The notes beneath the pieces are model-generated. The model ran no database searches. It saw only the letters and a list, made by a program, of their open reading frames with translations, and had not been told where the DNA came from. Positions 27,766 through 36,894 of a stretch of 64,000 nt of DNA are shown here, piece by piece. This stretch comes from Cognatishimia maritima (GTDB lineage Bacteria > Pseudomonadota > Alphaproteobacteria > Rhodobacterales > Rhodobacteraceae): contig NZ_FQWM01000002.1 in the NCBI RefSeq assembly GCF_900129685.1, positions 21,814 to 85,813 of the forward strand, read 5' to 3'. The translations under genes were made by a program, and so were the position numbers. The stretch's first letter is position 1; every line of letters starts with the position of its first letter.

Positions 27766-27942
27766 TTATGATGGGTCAATCCCGCGATGTAAGCCCCCCA
27801 CCTTGGAAAAATGGGTGACCGTATGAAGGGCCCCGAAGGTCCCGGTAAAAAAGGCAATCAGCCCCAGAACGAATCTGAGGCCGAATGCGATGGCTGCGTT
27901 TAGCAGGGATGGGGTTGGGTGTCTATTGTTCTTCTTCGGATA
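27766..27942 (-). pseudogene. Possible gene remnant upstream of rplB
   Basis: Between the AT-rich orphan gene and rplB a minus-strand frame stays open for 58 codons. It reads as a plausible membrane segment (AIAFGLRFVLGLIAFF, then TGTFGALHTVTHFSKV) and ends at 27766. It has no ATG, GTG or TTG in a useful place and no ribosome-binding site, and it overlaps the end of the gene upstream. It may be the tail of a decayed gene or chance. Confidence 0.25.
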
Positions 27943-28591
27943 TCAGAATTTTCAGGTGTTTCTTCAGATGCCCTATCGCTCTTTCCATAAAGAAGTGGAA
28001 ACGAAGCTCACTTTGTTCTTCGCTAGATAAGCTTTCAAACTCCCATAGCATTGCTTTTACGGATAAATACTTTTCATCACCTTCTTTGGTGCGCTTAGTA
28101 AAGCTGTAGGGAACTGCCCCAAGAACAGCTATCGTCGTGGCAGCAATTGTTGTCGTGAAGGGGTCTACAATAAGATTGCGCCCCTCAAGCTCTCGTAGCT
28201 CTTCTGTCAGCCGCTCTTCTGCAACGGGTATCTTAAGCTTCTTGACAGGCGTGCCGAAGTTCTTTCGTATAGCCTGAAAAGAGCCAGGCTTGGCGCGTAC
28301 GTACTGACTACCCGCATTTGAAAAATCTACAGGGTTACTTTTTAAGAATTCGGACATATGCCGAGAAATATACTCATTTATGTTTCGCAGCTCTGCCTCA
28401 TATTGAGGCCCTTTTCTCTTCTTCTCCTGCAAATGCCAAACGTATGCAGCAAACACCAAGGGCCAAACGTATACAGACTTCCCAGTTACAAGGCAGGAAA
28501 ATTCGTCACATTCAGGTTCATTTGGTCGTTCATGCGGATTGGTTAGAGAAAGAAGTCCGTAGGAAAATGGACTGATATCTGGGATTTTCAT
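27923..28591 (-). CDS. Hypothetical protein, AT-rich orphan
   Basis: A 222-residue protein that I do not recognise. It has no signal peptide. One hydrophobic stretch near residue 45 (VYVWPLVFAAYVWHL) and another near 150 (TTTIAATTIAVLGAVPY) could be membrane-associated. The rest is charged and helical (NINEYISRHMSEFLK, ELREL, SSEEQSELRFHFF). The codon choice and base composition are clearly more AT-rich than flanking ribosomal genes, suggesting recent transfer. It lies alone on the minus strand between a repeat cluster and rplB. Confidence 0.55.
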   Translation of the reverse strand: MKIPDISPFSYGLLSLTNPHERPNEPECDEFSCLVTGKSVYVWPLVFAAYVWHLQEKKRKGPQYEAELRNINEYISRHMSEFLKSNPVDFSNAGSQYVRAKPGSFQAIRKNFGTPVKKLKIPVAEERLTEELRELEGRNLIVDPFTTTIAATTIAVLGAVPYSFTKRTKEGDEKYLSVKAMLWEFESLSSEEQSELRFHFFMERAIGHLKKHLKILISEEEQ

Positions 28592-28747
28592 TATATCTAT
28601 ACCGTCAAATTCTTTTGTAAGATTAAATGTCCAGCAAACAGAAAAAGCCAGCGCTAATTCCGCCTTCGTTTGCCCACTTCACCAAAGAAAACTCGAACAC
28701 CTTTTCTCGGTCACGCAAATAAAGATAACCTATTCGCCTGGCGGAAC

Positions 28748-28831
28748 GCCGGGCAGCCCCCGACCGCCCCGGTTTCCCGAAGGCAAACCTTCGGTTTGAC
28801 GGCGGGGGCTTCACCCCCACCCGCGGTCGGG
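28748..28831. repeat. Dispersed composite repeat, rearranged copy
   Basis: It carries GCCGGGCAGCCCCCGACCGCC and closing CCGCGGTCGG like other copies, but its central GGCAAACC/GGTTTGA module is in the opposite orientation compared with the copy at 35.2 kb. Confidence 0.6.
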
Positions 28832-28857
28832 AGCAGCCCTTGGTGATCGATGGCACT

Positions 28858-29044
28858 GTAGGGTGCGTGTTCACACGCACCGCTCCACCCAAGCCAAACG
28901 CAACATCGGTGCGTGAAATCACGCACCCTACCCTCGTCCGTAGGGTGGGGTTTCACCCCACCAACCCAAAACCGACGTAGGCCGGGCTTCAGCCCGGCTA
29001 TCCCAACACCACCAATAAAAAAGCCGGGCTGAAGCCCGGCCTAC
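28858..29044. repeat. Cluster of five GTAG-headed REP-like palindromes
   Basis: Five elements occur within 187 bp: 28858-28881 (arms GGTGCGTG/CACGCACC, plus), 28908-28931 (same type, inverted), 28940-28962 (arms GGTGGGGT/ACCCCACC), 28977-28998 (arms GCCGGGCT/AGCCCGGC) and 29023-29044 (same type, inverted). Each has GTAG, or CTAC when inverted, directly outside the palindrome. With the composite repeat before it, this accounts for most of the 476-bp gap between the orphan gene and the 62-residue gene; I see no other gene there. Confidence 0.8.
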
Positions 29045-29067
29045 GTGTTGCGACGTTGTGTTTGCTG

Positions 29068-29256
29068 CTACTGCACCATCGTGGGCGGGTTGGGGATAAG
29101 ATGGCTCATGTCCATGCTCATGCCGGACAGACCTACATAGGCCACACCACCCAGCACGGCGACCATGGTGCCAAAGACGGCAACGGACAGCAAAACGCGC
29201 TGCAGCGCCTTTGCGTTGCGGTTGCGTTCCATTTCGTCCAGATGAGACATATACAT
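29068..29256 (-). CDS. Small membrane protein, 62 residues
   Basis: A 62-residue protein with one hydrophobic helix at about residues 22-44 (LLSVAVFGTMVAVLGG and what follows), a charged N-terminus (SHLDEMERNRNAKALQR) and a Met/Pro-rich tail. The family is not recognised. The layout, N-in with a positive flank, fits a single-pass inner-membrane protein. It lies between a REP cluster and the desaturase, on the same strand. It may be a real short gene; the only support is its coherent topology. Confidence 0.5.
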   Translation of the reverse strand: MYMSHLDEMERNRNAKALQRVLLSVAVFGTMVAVLGGVAYVGLSGMSMDMSHLIPNPPTMVQ

Positions 29257-29375
29257 AGGGCGATCCTCTATCCCGGGCTGTGTCCCTTTCTGTCTGGTCC
29301 TGAAATGTGGCGAATTGGGGGCGGCAACCCGTCGATTGCGAGGCGGCTGCAGATTTCAACCAAAGCGCGAACACC

Positions 29376-29397
29376 GTAGGCCGGGCTTCAGCCCGGA
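29376..29397. repeat. GTAG-headed REP-like palindrome
   Basis: GTAG followed by GCCGGGCT/AGCCCGGA arms, just downstream of the desaturase stop. A decayed GGTTTCACCCCACC fragment follows at about 29417-29430. Confidence 0.7.
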
Positions 29398-29425
29398 CTA
29401 CCAAATCAAAACACAGCTTCGGGTT

Positions 29426-30460
29426 TCACCCCACCAAATCCCGTGCCTCTTTGTAAGACAAGAGCCGCTTCCCATCCTCGTCCCACAGATGCAGCTTTGC
29501 TGTCTGCAGGCTTTCGCGGATCGTCAACCGCGCGCCCACGGCCAAATCTTTATGATCCCGCAGAACCTCCGGCAGCCGGTAAAACGGAATGCGGCTTTGC
29601 AGGTGATGCACGTGATGGATGCCAATATTTGCGCTGAGCCATTGCAACAGTGGCGGCAAGACATAATGCGAGCTGCCATGCAGCGCGGCTTCGTGCATGT
29701 CCCAGTCGTGTTCGTTTTCCCAATGGGCATGCTCAAACTGGTGCTGGACGTAGAACAGCCAGACGCCAATCGACGCGGCGAAAATGGTCGATGGCAGGAA
29801 AATCAGCAAGATCGGAGCCCAACCTCCGACCAAATAGATCGGACCGAGCAATGCCAGAAGGCCAAGGTTATTACCCATAGCGCTGATCCAGAACTTGCGT
29901 TGATCCATAAAGCCAAAGGGCAAGCGGTTCACCAGAAGGAACAAGATCCCCGGCGCGATGAGGAACGTCATGATCGGATTGCGATAGATGCGATAATACA
30001 GCCGCTCGAGCGTGCTAGCCTCATTATATTCGCGCACCGTCATCGTGCGGATATCCCCCAGCCCACGTCGATCCAAGTTGCCTGACGCGCTATGGTGAAC
30101 GGCATGCGCGTGGCGCCACATTTCATAAGGCGTCACGGTCAGCACACCCAAACAACGCCCGATCCAATCGCCAAACTTTCGGTTTTCCACAAAAGACCGG
30201 TGCCCGCAGTCATGCTGGATCGCAAAGAGCCGCACCAGAAACGGACCGTTCAGCAAGGCAATCGCGACCGCCAGCCCATAGCTGATCGACATCGCCGCCC
30301 AGGCCAAGGCCCAGATCGTCACAAAGGGTACAAGAGTTGCGACCAGTTCAAACAAGCTGCGCGAGAGCTTCGGTGTGCGATACTTTGACAATATCCTAAC
30401 CCACTCCTTTGCAGAGGTGGGCGTGGCCACTGACGATGATTTAGAGGTCAGATCAAACAT
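29426..30460 (-). CDS. Membrane fatty-acid desaturase
   Basis: A 344-residue integral-membrane di-iron desaturase. The three histidine boxes are HDCGHRS, HAVHHS (as RHAHAVHH) and HHVHHLQ, with hydrophobic helices between the first two and the last. The sequence is closest in style to bacterial acyl-lipid/acyl-CoA desaturases; which bond and which lipid are not predictable. The ATG giving MFDLTSK was chosen over one eight codons earlier, neither having a strong ribosome-binding site. It lies alone between rplW's terminator and the 62-residue gene. A second desaturase is at 55.2 kb. Confidence 0.85.
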   Translation of the reverse strand: MFDLTSKSSSVATPTSAKEWVRILSKYRTPKLSRSLFELVATLVPFVTIWALAWAAMSISYGLAVAIALLNGPFLVRLFAIQHDCGHRSFVENRKFGDWIGRCLGVLTVTPYEMWRHAHAVHHSASGNLDRRGLGDIRTMTVREYNEASTLERLYYRIYRNPIMTFLIAPGILFLLVNRLPFGFMDQRKFWISAMGNNLGLLALLGPIYLVGGWAPILLIFLPSTIFAASIGVWLFYVQHQFEHAHWENEHDWDMHEAALHGSSHYVLPPLLQWLSANIGIHHVHHLQSRIPFYRLPEVLRDHKDLAVGARLTIRESLQTAKLHLWDEDGKRLLSYKEARDLVG

Positions 30461-30633
30461 GCGCTCGCTTCTTTGTCGTAACATCCAGCGACGCGATCAT
30501 TGGCGTGTGCCAACTTAGGCGACTGACCCCCTCGGACGGCGTCCTGATGGCCCAGTAGGAAGTCAGAATATCGTTATCTGCAACTCAGCACGAGAGGCGT
30601 CCGCCCCATTTACGTTTTGGTCACAGTCTTGGC

Positions 30634-30668
30634 TCGAAAAACAAAAGCCCCCGCTTTCGCAGGGGCTT
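30634..30668 (-). terminator. Intrinsic terminator after rplW
   Basis: AAGCCCCTGC pairs with GCGGGGGCTT (one G-U) around GAAA, followed by TTGTTTTT on the minus strand. It separates the rpsJ-rplW unit from rplB. Confidence 0.9.
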
Positions 30669-30692
30669 TCATAGAGTTTACCAACGCACCAA

Positions 30693-30989
30693 TCAGAGAC
30701 CGGTGGAGACGTCGATTGTGTTGCCCTCTTCGAGCGTCACATATGCTTTTTTAACGTCCTTGCGTTTACCCATGGTACCACGGAAACGCTTGGTTTTACC
30801 TTTGGTGATTGTGGTGTTCACAGCTTTAACCTTTACACCAAACAGCGCCTCAACGGCCTCTTTGATCTGTGGTTTGTTGCTGTCGATTGCCACTTCAAAC
30901 ACGATCGCACCGTTTTCAGACGCCATTGTCGCCTTTTCGGTGATGACCGGCTTGCGGATCACATCGTAGTGTTCTGCCTTCGCGCTCAT
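30693..30989 (-). CDS. rplW: 50S ribosomal protein L23
   Basis: A 98-residue L23 at the tunnel exit, where trigger factor and SRP dock. [12 protein letters not shown] and [19 protein letters not shown] are characteristic. It overlaps rplD by 4 bp and ends a transcription unit, whereas rplB normally follows. Confidence 0.98.
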   Translation of the reverse strand: MSAKAEHYDVIRKPVITEKATMASENGAIVFEVAIDSNKPQIKEAVEALFGVKVKAVNTTITKGKTKRFRGTMGKRKDVKKAYVTLEEGNTIDVSTGL

Positions 30990-31603
30990 TTCAGTCGAGC
31001 CTCCAGTGCTTCGATACCCGCTTTGGTGATCACCAGAGTGTCACGCTTCAGGATATCATAAACGTTTGCGCCCATTGTCGGCAGGATATCCAGACCTTCA
31101 ATGTTGCGGGATGCCTTCAGGAAATCCTGGTTGGCTTCCGCACCGTCGATGACCAGCGCGCGTTTCCAGCCCAGGTTCTTCACCTGTTTCGCCAGAGCAG
31201 CGGTTTTGCCTTCGGTGGACGCGTCTTCGATCACAACCAACTCACCTGCTTTTGCTTTCGCAGACAGAGCGTGCTTCAGACCAAGCTTGCGGAACTTCTT
31301 AGGCAGGTCGTGGCCGTGAGACCGGACAACTGGGCCTTTGTAGATACCACCACCGCGGAAGATCGGCGCGTTACGGTCACCGTGGCGAGCGCCACCGGTG
31401 CCTTTTTGGCGATAGATCTTTTTGGTGGAGTAAGAAGTTTCAGACCGTGTCTTAACCTTGTGCGTACCCGCCTGCGCGTTGTTACGCTGCCAGCGCACAA
31501 CACGGTGCAGGATGTCCGCACGTGGTTCCAGACCGAACAGATCTTCTGACAGCTCAACGGAACCCGCTTTGCCGCCGTCCAGTTTGATGACGTCTAGTTT
31601 CAT
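30986..31603 (-). CDS. rplD: 50S ribosomal protein L4
   Basis: A 205-residue L4, whose loop lines the exit tunnel and which autoregulates the S10 operon in E. coli. The tunnel loop [20 protein letters not shown] is intact. It overlaps both rplC (4 bp) and rplW (4 bp), giving a tightly coupled trio. Confidence 0.98.
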   Translation of the reverse strand: MKLDVIKLDGGKAGSVELSEDLFGLEPRADILHRVVRWQRNNAQAGTHKVKTRSETSYSTKKIYRQKGTGGARHGDRNAPIFRGGGIYKGPVVRSHGHDLPKKFRKLGLKHALSAKAKAGELVVIEDASTEGKTAALAKQVKNLGWKRALVIDGAEANQDFLKASRNIEGLDILPTMGANVYDILKRDTLVITKAGIEALEARLK

Positions 31604-32325
31604 GCTTCACCACCTTCCGCAGGTGCTTCTTCAGCAGGTGCTTCAGTTGCAGCAGATTTCAGGCCTGCTGGGAACGGAACGTTCTCAGGCAGTTTCTTTT
31701 TCACGGCGTCTTTCACTGTGACCCAGCCACCTTTGGAGCCAGGAACGGCACCTTTGATGAACACAAGACCACGGTCCGCGTCAGTTTTGACGACTTCCAG
31801 GTTTTGTGTCGTCACGCGAACCGCACCCATGTGACCCGCCATTTTCTTACCTTTGAAAACGCGGCCTGGGTTCTGACACTGACCGGTCGAACCGTGGGAA
31901 CGGTGAGAGATGGACACACCGTGAGACGCACGCAGACCGCCGAAGTTGTGGCGCTTCATCGCACCGGCAAAACCTTTACCGATAGATGTGCCCGCAACGT
32001 CAACTTTCTGACCTTCAACAAAGTGCTCTGCAGAGATTTCTGCACCGACTTCGATCAGGTTTGCTTCGTCAACGCGGAATTCTGCAACCTTGCGCTTAGG
32101 CTCAACATTCGCTTTCGCGAAGTGACCACGCATGGCTTTAGATGTACGCTTTGCTTTGGCAGAGCCAGCACCCAGCTGAACAGCTGTATAGCCGTCACGA
32201 TCATTGGTGCGCTGATCTACAACTTGCAGACCGTCGAGAGAAAGAACGGTTACAGGGATCTGCTTGCCGTCTTCCATGAACAAGCGGGTCATGCCCACTT
32301 TCTTTGCGATAATACCGGAACGCAT
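31600..32325 (-). CDS. rplC: 50S ribosomal protein L3
   Basis: A 241-residue L3. [16 protein letters not shown] start and the central [19 protein letters not shown] finger reaching the peptidyl-transferase centre are intact. The C-terminus has an Ala/Glu-rich extension ([13 protein letters not shown]), common in alphaproteobacteria. The internal ATG 10 bp after rpsJ was chosen. Confidence 0.98.
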   Translation of the reverse strand: MRSGIIAKKVGMTRLFMEDGKQIPVTVLSLDGLQVVDQRTNDRDGYTAVQLGAGSAKAKRTSKAMRGHFAKANVEPKRKVAEFRVDEANLIEVGAEISAEHFVEGQKVDVAGTSIGKGFAGAMKRHNFGGLRASHGVSISHRSHGSTGQCQNPGRVFKGKKMAGHMGAVRVTTQNLEVVKTDADRGLVFIKGAVPGSKGGWVTVKDAVKKKLPENVPFPAGLKSAATEAPAEEAPAEGGEA

Positions 32326-32335
32326 ATCAGACCCC

Positions 32336-32644
32336 TTATACTGAGATCTGTACGTCAACGCCCGCAGCCAGGTCGAGCTTCATCAGCGCGTCCACGGTCT
32401 GTGGGGTTGGGTTTACGATGTCGAGCAGACGCTTGTGCGTGCGGATCTCGAACTGATCGCGAGATTTCTTGTCAACGTGTGGACCACGCAGAACTGTGAA
32501 TTTCTCAATTTTGTTTGGCAGTGGGATCGGGCCACGCACGTCAGCGCCTGTGCGCTTTGCGGTGTTTACGATTTCCTGAGTGCTTGCATCCAGCACGCGG
32601 AAGTCGAATGCCTTCAGCCGAATGCGAATGTTTTGACTTTGCAT
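32336..32644 (-). CDS. rpsJ: 30S ribosomal protein S10 / NusE
   Basis: A 102-residue S10, which also serves as NusE in antitermination complexes with Nus[20 protein letters not shown] and [15 protein letters not shown] [18 protein letters not shown] are present. It heads the rpsJ-rplC-rplD-rplW unit with a promoter about 118 bp upstream. In many bacteria tuf directly precedes it; here 3 kb separates them. Confidence 0.98.
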   Translation of the reverse strand: MQSQNIRIRLKAFDFRVLDASTQEIVNTAKRTGADVRGPIPLPNKIEKFTVLRGPHVDKKSRDQFEIRTHKRLLDIVNPTPQTVDALMKLDLAAGVDVQISV

Positions 32645-32715
32645 TTCGTCAGCCTTTTTTGGCGTCGGAGTTGAGAGGAGGACCAGCGACCACCGCAAAC
32701 CCTCATCGAACCCAA

Positions 32716-32737
32716 AAGGCGGGAATCACCCCGCCTT
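32716..32737 (-). promoter_or_regulatory. Leader hairpin before rpsJ
   Basis: AAGGCGGG and CCCGCCTT arms form an 8-bp stem in the transcribed leader, about 72-93 nt before the rpsJ start; TTTT follows on the minus strand. This position suits a leader attenuator. L4 control of the S10 leader is known in E. coli, but this stem is not a match I can prove. Confidence 0.45.
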
Positions 32738-32761
32738 GACGTTCCCAATAGGAACTCGGGC

Positions 32762-32790
32762 CGTATACGGGCTGTAACCCTAGGTGACAA
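32762..32790 (-). promoter_or_regulatory. Promoter of the rpsJ-rplC-rplD-rplW unit
   Basis: TTGTCA and TATACG, 17 bp apart on the minus strand. The -10 lies within the palindrome CCGTATACGG. The leader is about 110 nt. Confidence 0.8.
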
Positions 32791-32885
32791 GAGGTTTCGC
32801 GCGCGAAACGTGTTGTTTTATGGGCGTTCGGCGGGCTTGGGGTTTGTTAAGGTGCGTGGTCGGTGGGCGATGACGACGCCACAAA

Positions 32886-32909
32886 TGCAAAATCGAAGAT
32901 TTTGCAGCG
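32886..32909. repeat. Partial copy of the composite repeat (TGCAAAATC palindrome)
   Basis: TGCAAAATC/GATTTTGCA followed by GCG, identical to the left end of the copy at 24.1 kb and close to that at 35.1 kb. It touches the end of the TPR gene. Confidence 0.6.
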
Positions 32910-32914
32910 TCCCC

Positions 32915-34225
32915 CTACTCAATCGCCTTGCCAAACTCCGCCGCGCGTTTGAATTCGCCTTTGGCCACCATCTCTTTGGCAAGGACAGACACTTCGCCAA
33001 GAGGCAATCCACGTAAAAGCGCCTCTTTGAAACGGGCTTGGGCTTCCTCAAATCTGTCCTCGCGGATCAATATCCTTGCGTCCACCAGCATGGCCCAAGG
33101 CAGCCACGCCCCTTCGGTCATCAGCGCGGGACCGACCGCCAGCCGTGCTTTGGGTGTGTCATCCTGCGATAGTGCAATTTCCGCCCGCAATTTGTGGAGG
33201 TACCCATCCGCGTCATTGTTGTGTTTGATCCCCTCGGTCGCATCCCAAGCAGGGTCAAATTGCTGATCCGTGTATAGAATTTCGGCCAGCCAATAGGTCA
33301 CGTAATACTGATCGGCCTCATCGACCTTTGCTTCCGAGAGGACCGATACCGCCTCTTTCACACGCCCCATATCGCTGAGGATGCGGGCGCGCATGACATA
33401 GCCAGTGCTGCGATCAGCATAGTGTTCCATCAGGAAATCTGCGTCTTTCAAGGCCTGCCGGTAACGTCCAAGCGACCACAGACCAAAGCTGCGCCGTTCG
33501 TGAAACCAATGCAGCGCCGGGTCATCGTGATCAGTCAAGGCGATGGCTTCGCTTGCGTGATGAACAGAGCCAGTAAAATCTTCGAGTTCGTAAAGCGCGT
33601 TGGAAAGCCCGTAGTGGGCATTGATATCCTCATCCCAATTCTCCAACGCCTTTTTGAAACTGCTGCGCGCGGTGGCGAAATTCCCGGCATCATGGTTGAT
33701 CCAGGCATGTTCGCGCAAAATCCAATTGGCTTCTGGGGCCATGATGATCGCCGTGTCGAAATAGGCGTTCAAATCCTCAAGCGACAGCGCGTCGATCCGG
33801 TACTGCGCTGAGGCCATGCCAGCGAGGCGAAAACCCGAAGGGTCCGCGCTGACGGAGTGTTCAAACGCCGTTGCAGCGGCAGCATAATCGTCCTGCGCAA
33901 AGGCGACCCAGCCCAGCCCTTCCTGTGCTGCGGCATCCCCCAAGACGAGGCCCATCATGCTTTCATATGCCGCGCGCGCCTCTTCCCACTGGTTCAAATC
34001 GCGATAGCTGTCGCCAATCACTTCAAGCAGATCGTGGCGCACCTTTTTAGAAAGATTGGCGTCTTCTAGGGCTTTTCGGCAGCCCTCAATCAGGCGTTCA
34101 GAGGTATCCTCCCGATCTTGGCAGAAGGTGACGTAAGTATTTTCGGAATCTGTGATCAGGGGTTTTGCCAAGACAGGGCTGCAGAAACACAGCACTGCTA
34201 GGACGAAATAAAGAGAACGTGGCAT
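32915..34225 (-). CDS. Secreted tetratricopeptide-repeat protein
   Basis: A 436-residue protein with a signal peptide (MPRSLYFVLAVLCFCSPVLA), so exported to the periplasm. The remainder is a run of about ten helical hairpins of TPR type, e.g. DSYRDLNQWEEARAAYESMM, ALYELEDFTGSVHHASEAIA and ARILSDMGRVKEAVSVLSEA. TPR proteins are scaffolds; a partner is not evident. A Cys in the N-terminal CFCSP segment is inside the signal peptide and not a clear lipobox. The internal ATG before the signal peptide was chosen over an open frame 30 codons longer. Confidence 0.75.
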   Translation of the reverse strand: MPRSLYFVLAVLCFCSPVLAKPLITDSENTYVTFCQDREDTSERLIEGCRKALEDANLSKKVRHDLLEVIGDSYRDLNQWEEARAAYESMMGLVLGDAAAQEGLGWVAFAQDDYAAAATAFEHSVSADPSGFRLAGMASAQYRIDALSLEDLNAYFDTAIIMAPEANWILREHAWINHDAGNFATARSSFKKALENWDEDINAHYGLSNALYELEDFTGSVHHASEAIALTDHDDPALHWFHERRSFGLWSLGRYRQALKDADFLMEHYADRSTGYVMRARILSDMGRVKEAVSVLSEAKVDEADQYYVTYWLAEILYTDQQFDPAWDATEGIKHNNDADGYLHKLRAEIALSQDDTPKARLAVGPALMTEGAWLPWAMLVDARILIREDRFEEAQARFKEALLRGLPLGEVSVLAKEMVAKGEFKRAAEFGKAIE

Positions 34226-34533
34226 AAGTTTTATTTCCAAATTGATACCGCCAGATACCACGGACAAGAGTTTCAGAGCAATCCGCGCTGGTCGAGTTGT
34301 GCGCACTGTTTCCACAAGTCAAACCCCCTGGATCAGGCTTTGATCATAACAAATCTGTGATTGGAAAATCGCAAAGGCCCGGGCTTAGCGCGCGGGTCAG
34401 GGTTTTCAAGCCGCTTCCGAGCGCATTTTAGGCATCAACCCTCTGATCCAAATGCGCGACTCCCCCGTATCGCTCCTGATGTTTGACACATCGTGTTGAG
34501 ACCAATGATGAAACCAAAGAGGAGACCTCATCT

Positions 34534-35007
34534 ATGATCCGTGCAACAAGCTTTGCCCTGGCCCTGATGGCCGCCCCTGCCTTTGCAGGCGGAAATTCCA
34601 AAGACATCGTCGATACGGCTGTCGGCGCCGGAGATTTCGGCACTTTGGTTGCTGCAGTGCAGGCTGCGGGCCTCGTGGAAACGCTGAAAGGCGACGGCCC
34701 ATTCACTGTATTTGCCCCAACCGACGAAGCCTTTGCCGCCCTGCCTGAGGGTACGGTTGAGAACTTGCTGAAGCCCGAAAACAAGGACCAGCTGATCGCG
34801 ATCCTGACCTACCACGTGGTGCCGGGTAAAGTGATGTCGACAGATCTGTCTGACGACATGAAAGCGGCGACCGTACAGGGTGGCGAGATCACCATTGATC
34901 TGGACAATGGCGTGATGATCAACGACGCCAGCGTCGCAGCGGCGGATATCGTCGCGAGCAATGGCGTGATCCACGTGATCGACAAGGTGATCCTGCCGGA
35001 CAGCTGA
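34534..35007 (+). CDS. Secreted fasciclin-domain protein
   Basis: A 157-residue protein with a signal peptide ([18 protein letters not shown]) and one FAS1 domain. FAS1 hallmarks are the first conserved box [17 protein letters not shown] and the YHVVPG core with the closing [13 protein letters not shown]. Single-domain bacterial FAS1 proteins such as MPB70-like ones are extracellular or periplasmic and thought to act in adhesion. The ATG 17 codons into the frame is preferred, with AGGAGA 6-12 nt before it. It is a single-gene unit with its own terminator, convergent with none and divergent from the TPR gene. Confidence 0.85.
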   Translation: MIRATSFALALMAAPAFAGGNSKDIVDTAVGAGDFGTLVAAVQAAGLVETLKGDGPFTVFAPTDEAFAALPEGTVENLLKPENKDQLIAILTYHVVPGKVMSTDLSDDMKAATVQGGEITIDLDNGVMINDASVAAADIVASNGVIHVIDKVILPDS

Positions 35008-35033
35008 TAGCTCTTTGTGCTTTTGAAGACTGG

Positions 35034-35062
35034 AAAGGCCGCTCATTTGAGTGGCCTTTCTT
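35034..35062 (+). terminator. Intrinsic terminator after the fasciclin gene
   Basis: AAAGGCCGCTCA/TGAGTGGCCTTT (one G-U) around TT, then CTTGGTTT. The same 26 bases occur after the metallopeptidase gene at 63815. Confidence 0.75.
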
Positions 35063-35067
35063 GGTTT

Positions 35068-35090
35068 GGTGGGGTGAAACCCCACCCTAC
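35068..35090. repeat. GTAG-headed REP-like palindrome (inverted)
   Basis: Arms GGTGGGGT/ACCCCACC followed by CTAC, directly after the fasciclin terminator. Confidence 0.75.
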
Positions 35091-35128
35091 GGATGGCTTT
35101 TCATCCGCATTGCTTCGCCAATACCAAA

Positions 35129-35230
35129 TGCAAAATCGCAAATTTTGAAACGCCCGAACCGCCCCCGTCAGACCGAAGGTTTGCCTCCGGCAAAACGCGG
35201 GCGCTTTGCGCCCTTCCCTCGGTTCGTGCG
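35129..35230. repeat. Dispersed composite repeat (about 100 bp)
   Basis: It begins with a TGCAAAATC/AATTTTG partial palindrome, then CGCCCGAACCGCCCCCGTC, GGTTTGCC, CGCGGGCGC and CGGTTCG, in the same order as the copy at 24.1 kb. Together with the REP palindrome it fills the gap before the DUF6980-like gene. Confidence 0.7.
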
Positions 35231-35293
35231 CGGGATTTATTGGGCATCTCGCGAAATTTGCATCAACTAAGCAATGATTAAACGGAAAATATT

Positions 35294-35497
35294 ATGAGCT
35301 GCCAGAACGATTACTGTTGCACACGATTGAAGTCCGATTTGGAACAGACATGCGCGTTGCACGCCGACAGATTTGAATGCCCAGATGCACTAATCAACAA
35401 ATCTAAATACGGCTACGGCATCATCATTCACGATGGCGGCAGTAGTTCAATTTCGATTAGCTTCTGCCCTTGGTACGGCACTAAACTAGACAAATGA
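35294..35497 (+). CDS. Small DUF6980-like cysteine-rich protein
   Basis: A 67-residue protein with SCQNDYCC at the N-terminus, CPDALINKSKYGYGIIIHDGG in the middle (split across residues about 30-50) and CPWYGTKL at the end. I recognise the pattern from small, widespread bacterial proteins now named DUF6980; as I recall, relatives end CPWCG, so the Tyr here may remove one zinc ligand. Function is unknown. It is AT-rich, which suggests transfer, and stands alone between repeats, convergent with tuf. Confidence 0.65.
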   Translation: MSCQNDYCCTRLKSDLEQTCALHADRFECPDALINKSKYGYGIIIHDGGSSSISISFCPWYGTKLDK

Positions 35498-35528
35498 ACG
35501 AACCATCTGTGTAATACTGTTCGTAGTC

Positions 35529-35551
35529 GGTGGGCTAAAAGCCCACCCTAC
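35529..35551. repeat. GTAG-headed REP-like palindrome (inverted), tuf-associated
   Basis: Arms GGTGGGCT/AGCCCACC, then CTAC. The identical element lies behind the second tuf gene at 63866. Confidence 0.75.
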
Positions 35552-35561
35552 GGGTGTTACC

Positions 35562-35593
35562 AAAGAGAGAAGGCCCCCCTTTCGGGAGGCCTT
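35562..35593 (-). terminator. Intrinsic terminator after tuf
   Basis: AAGGCCTCCC and GGGGGGCCTT (one G-U) around GAAA. On the minus strand it is followed by CTCTCTTTGG, a weaker tail than at the second tuf. Confidence 0.75.
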
Positions 35594-35639
35594 TCCGTAA
35601 GTCTTGCGTAAGGTGGGGTGTTACCCCACCGTCTGCGAT

Positions 35640-36815
<1,176 letters not shown>

Positions 36816-36836
36816 GATGGCCTCCTATTTGGGGAT

Positions 36837-36858
36837 GCCGGGCTGAAGCCCGGCCTAC
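36837..36858. repeat. GTAG-headed REP-like palindrome (inverted) in the fusA-tuf spacer
   Basis: GCCGGGCT/AGCCCGGC arms followed by CTAC, inside the operon between two elongation-factor genes. Confidence 0.75.
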
Positions 36859-36894
36859 AGTGGGTGGGTAGGGCGGGTTTCCCCGCCGCCCCCG

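Noticed and set aside
28858..29044. CRISPR array in the repeat cluster
   Set aside because: The units are palindromes of different arm types with irregular spacing and orientation, and no spacers of constant length or cas genes are present.
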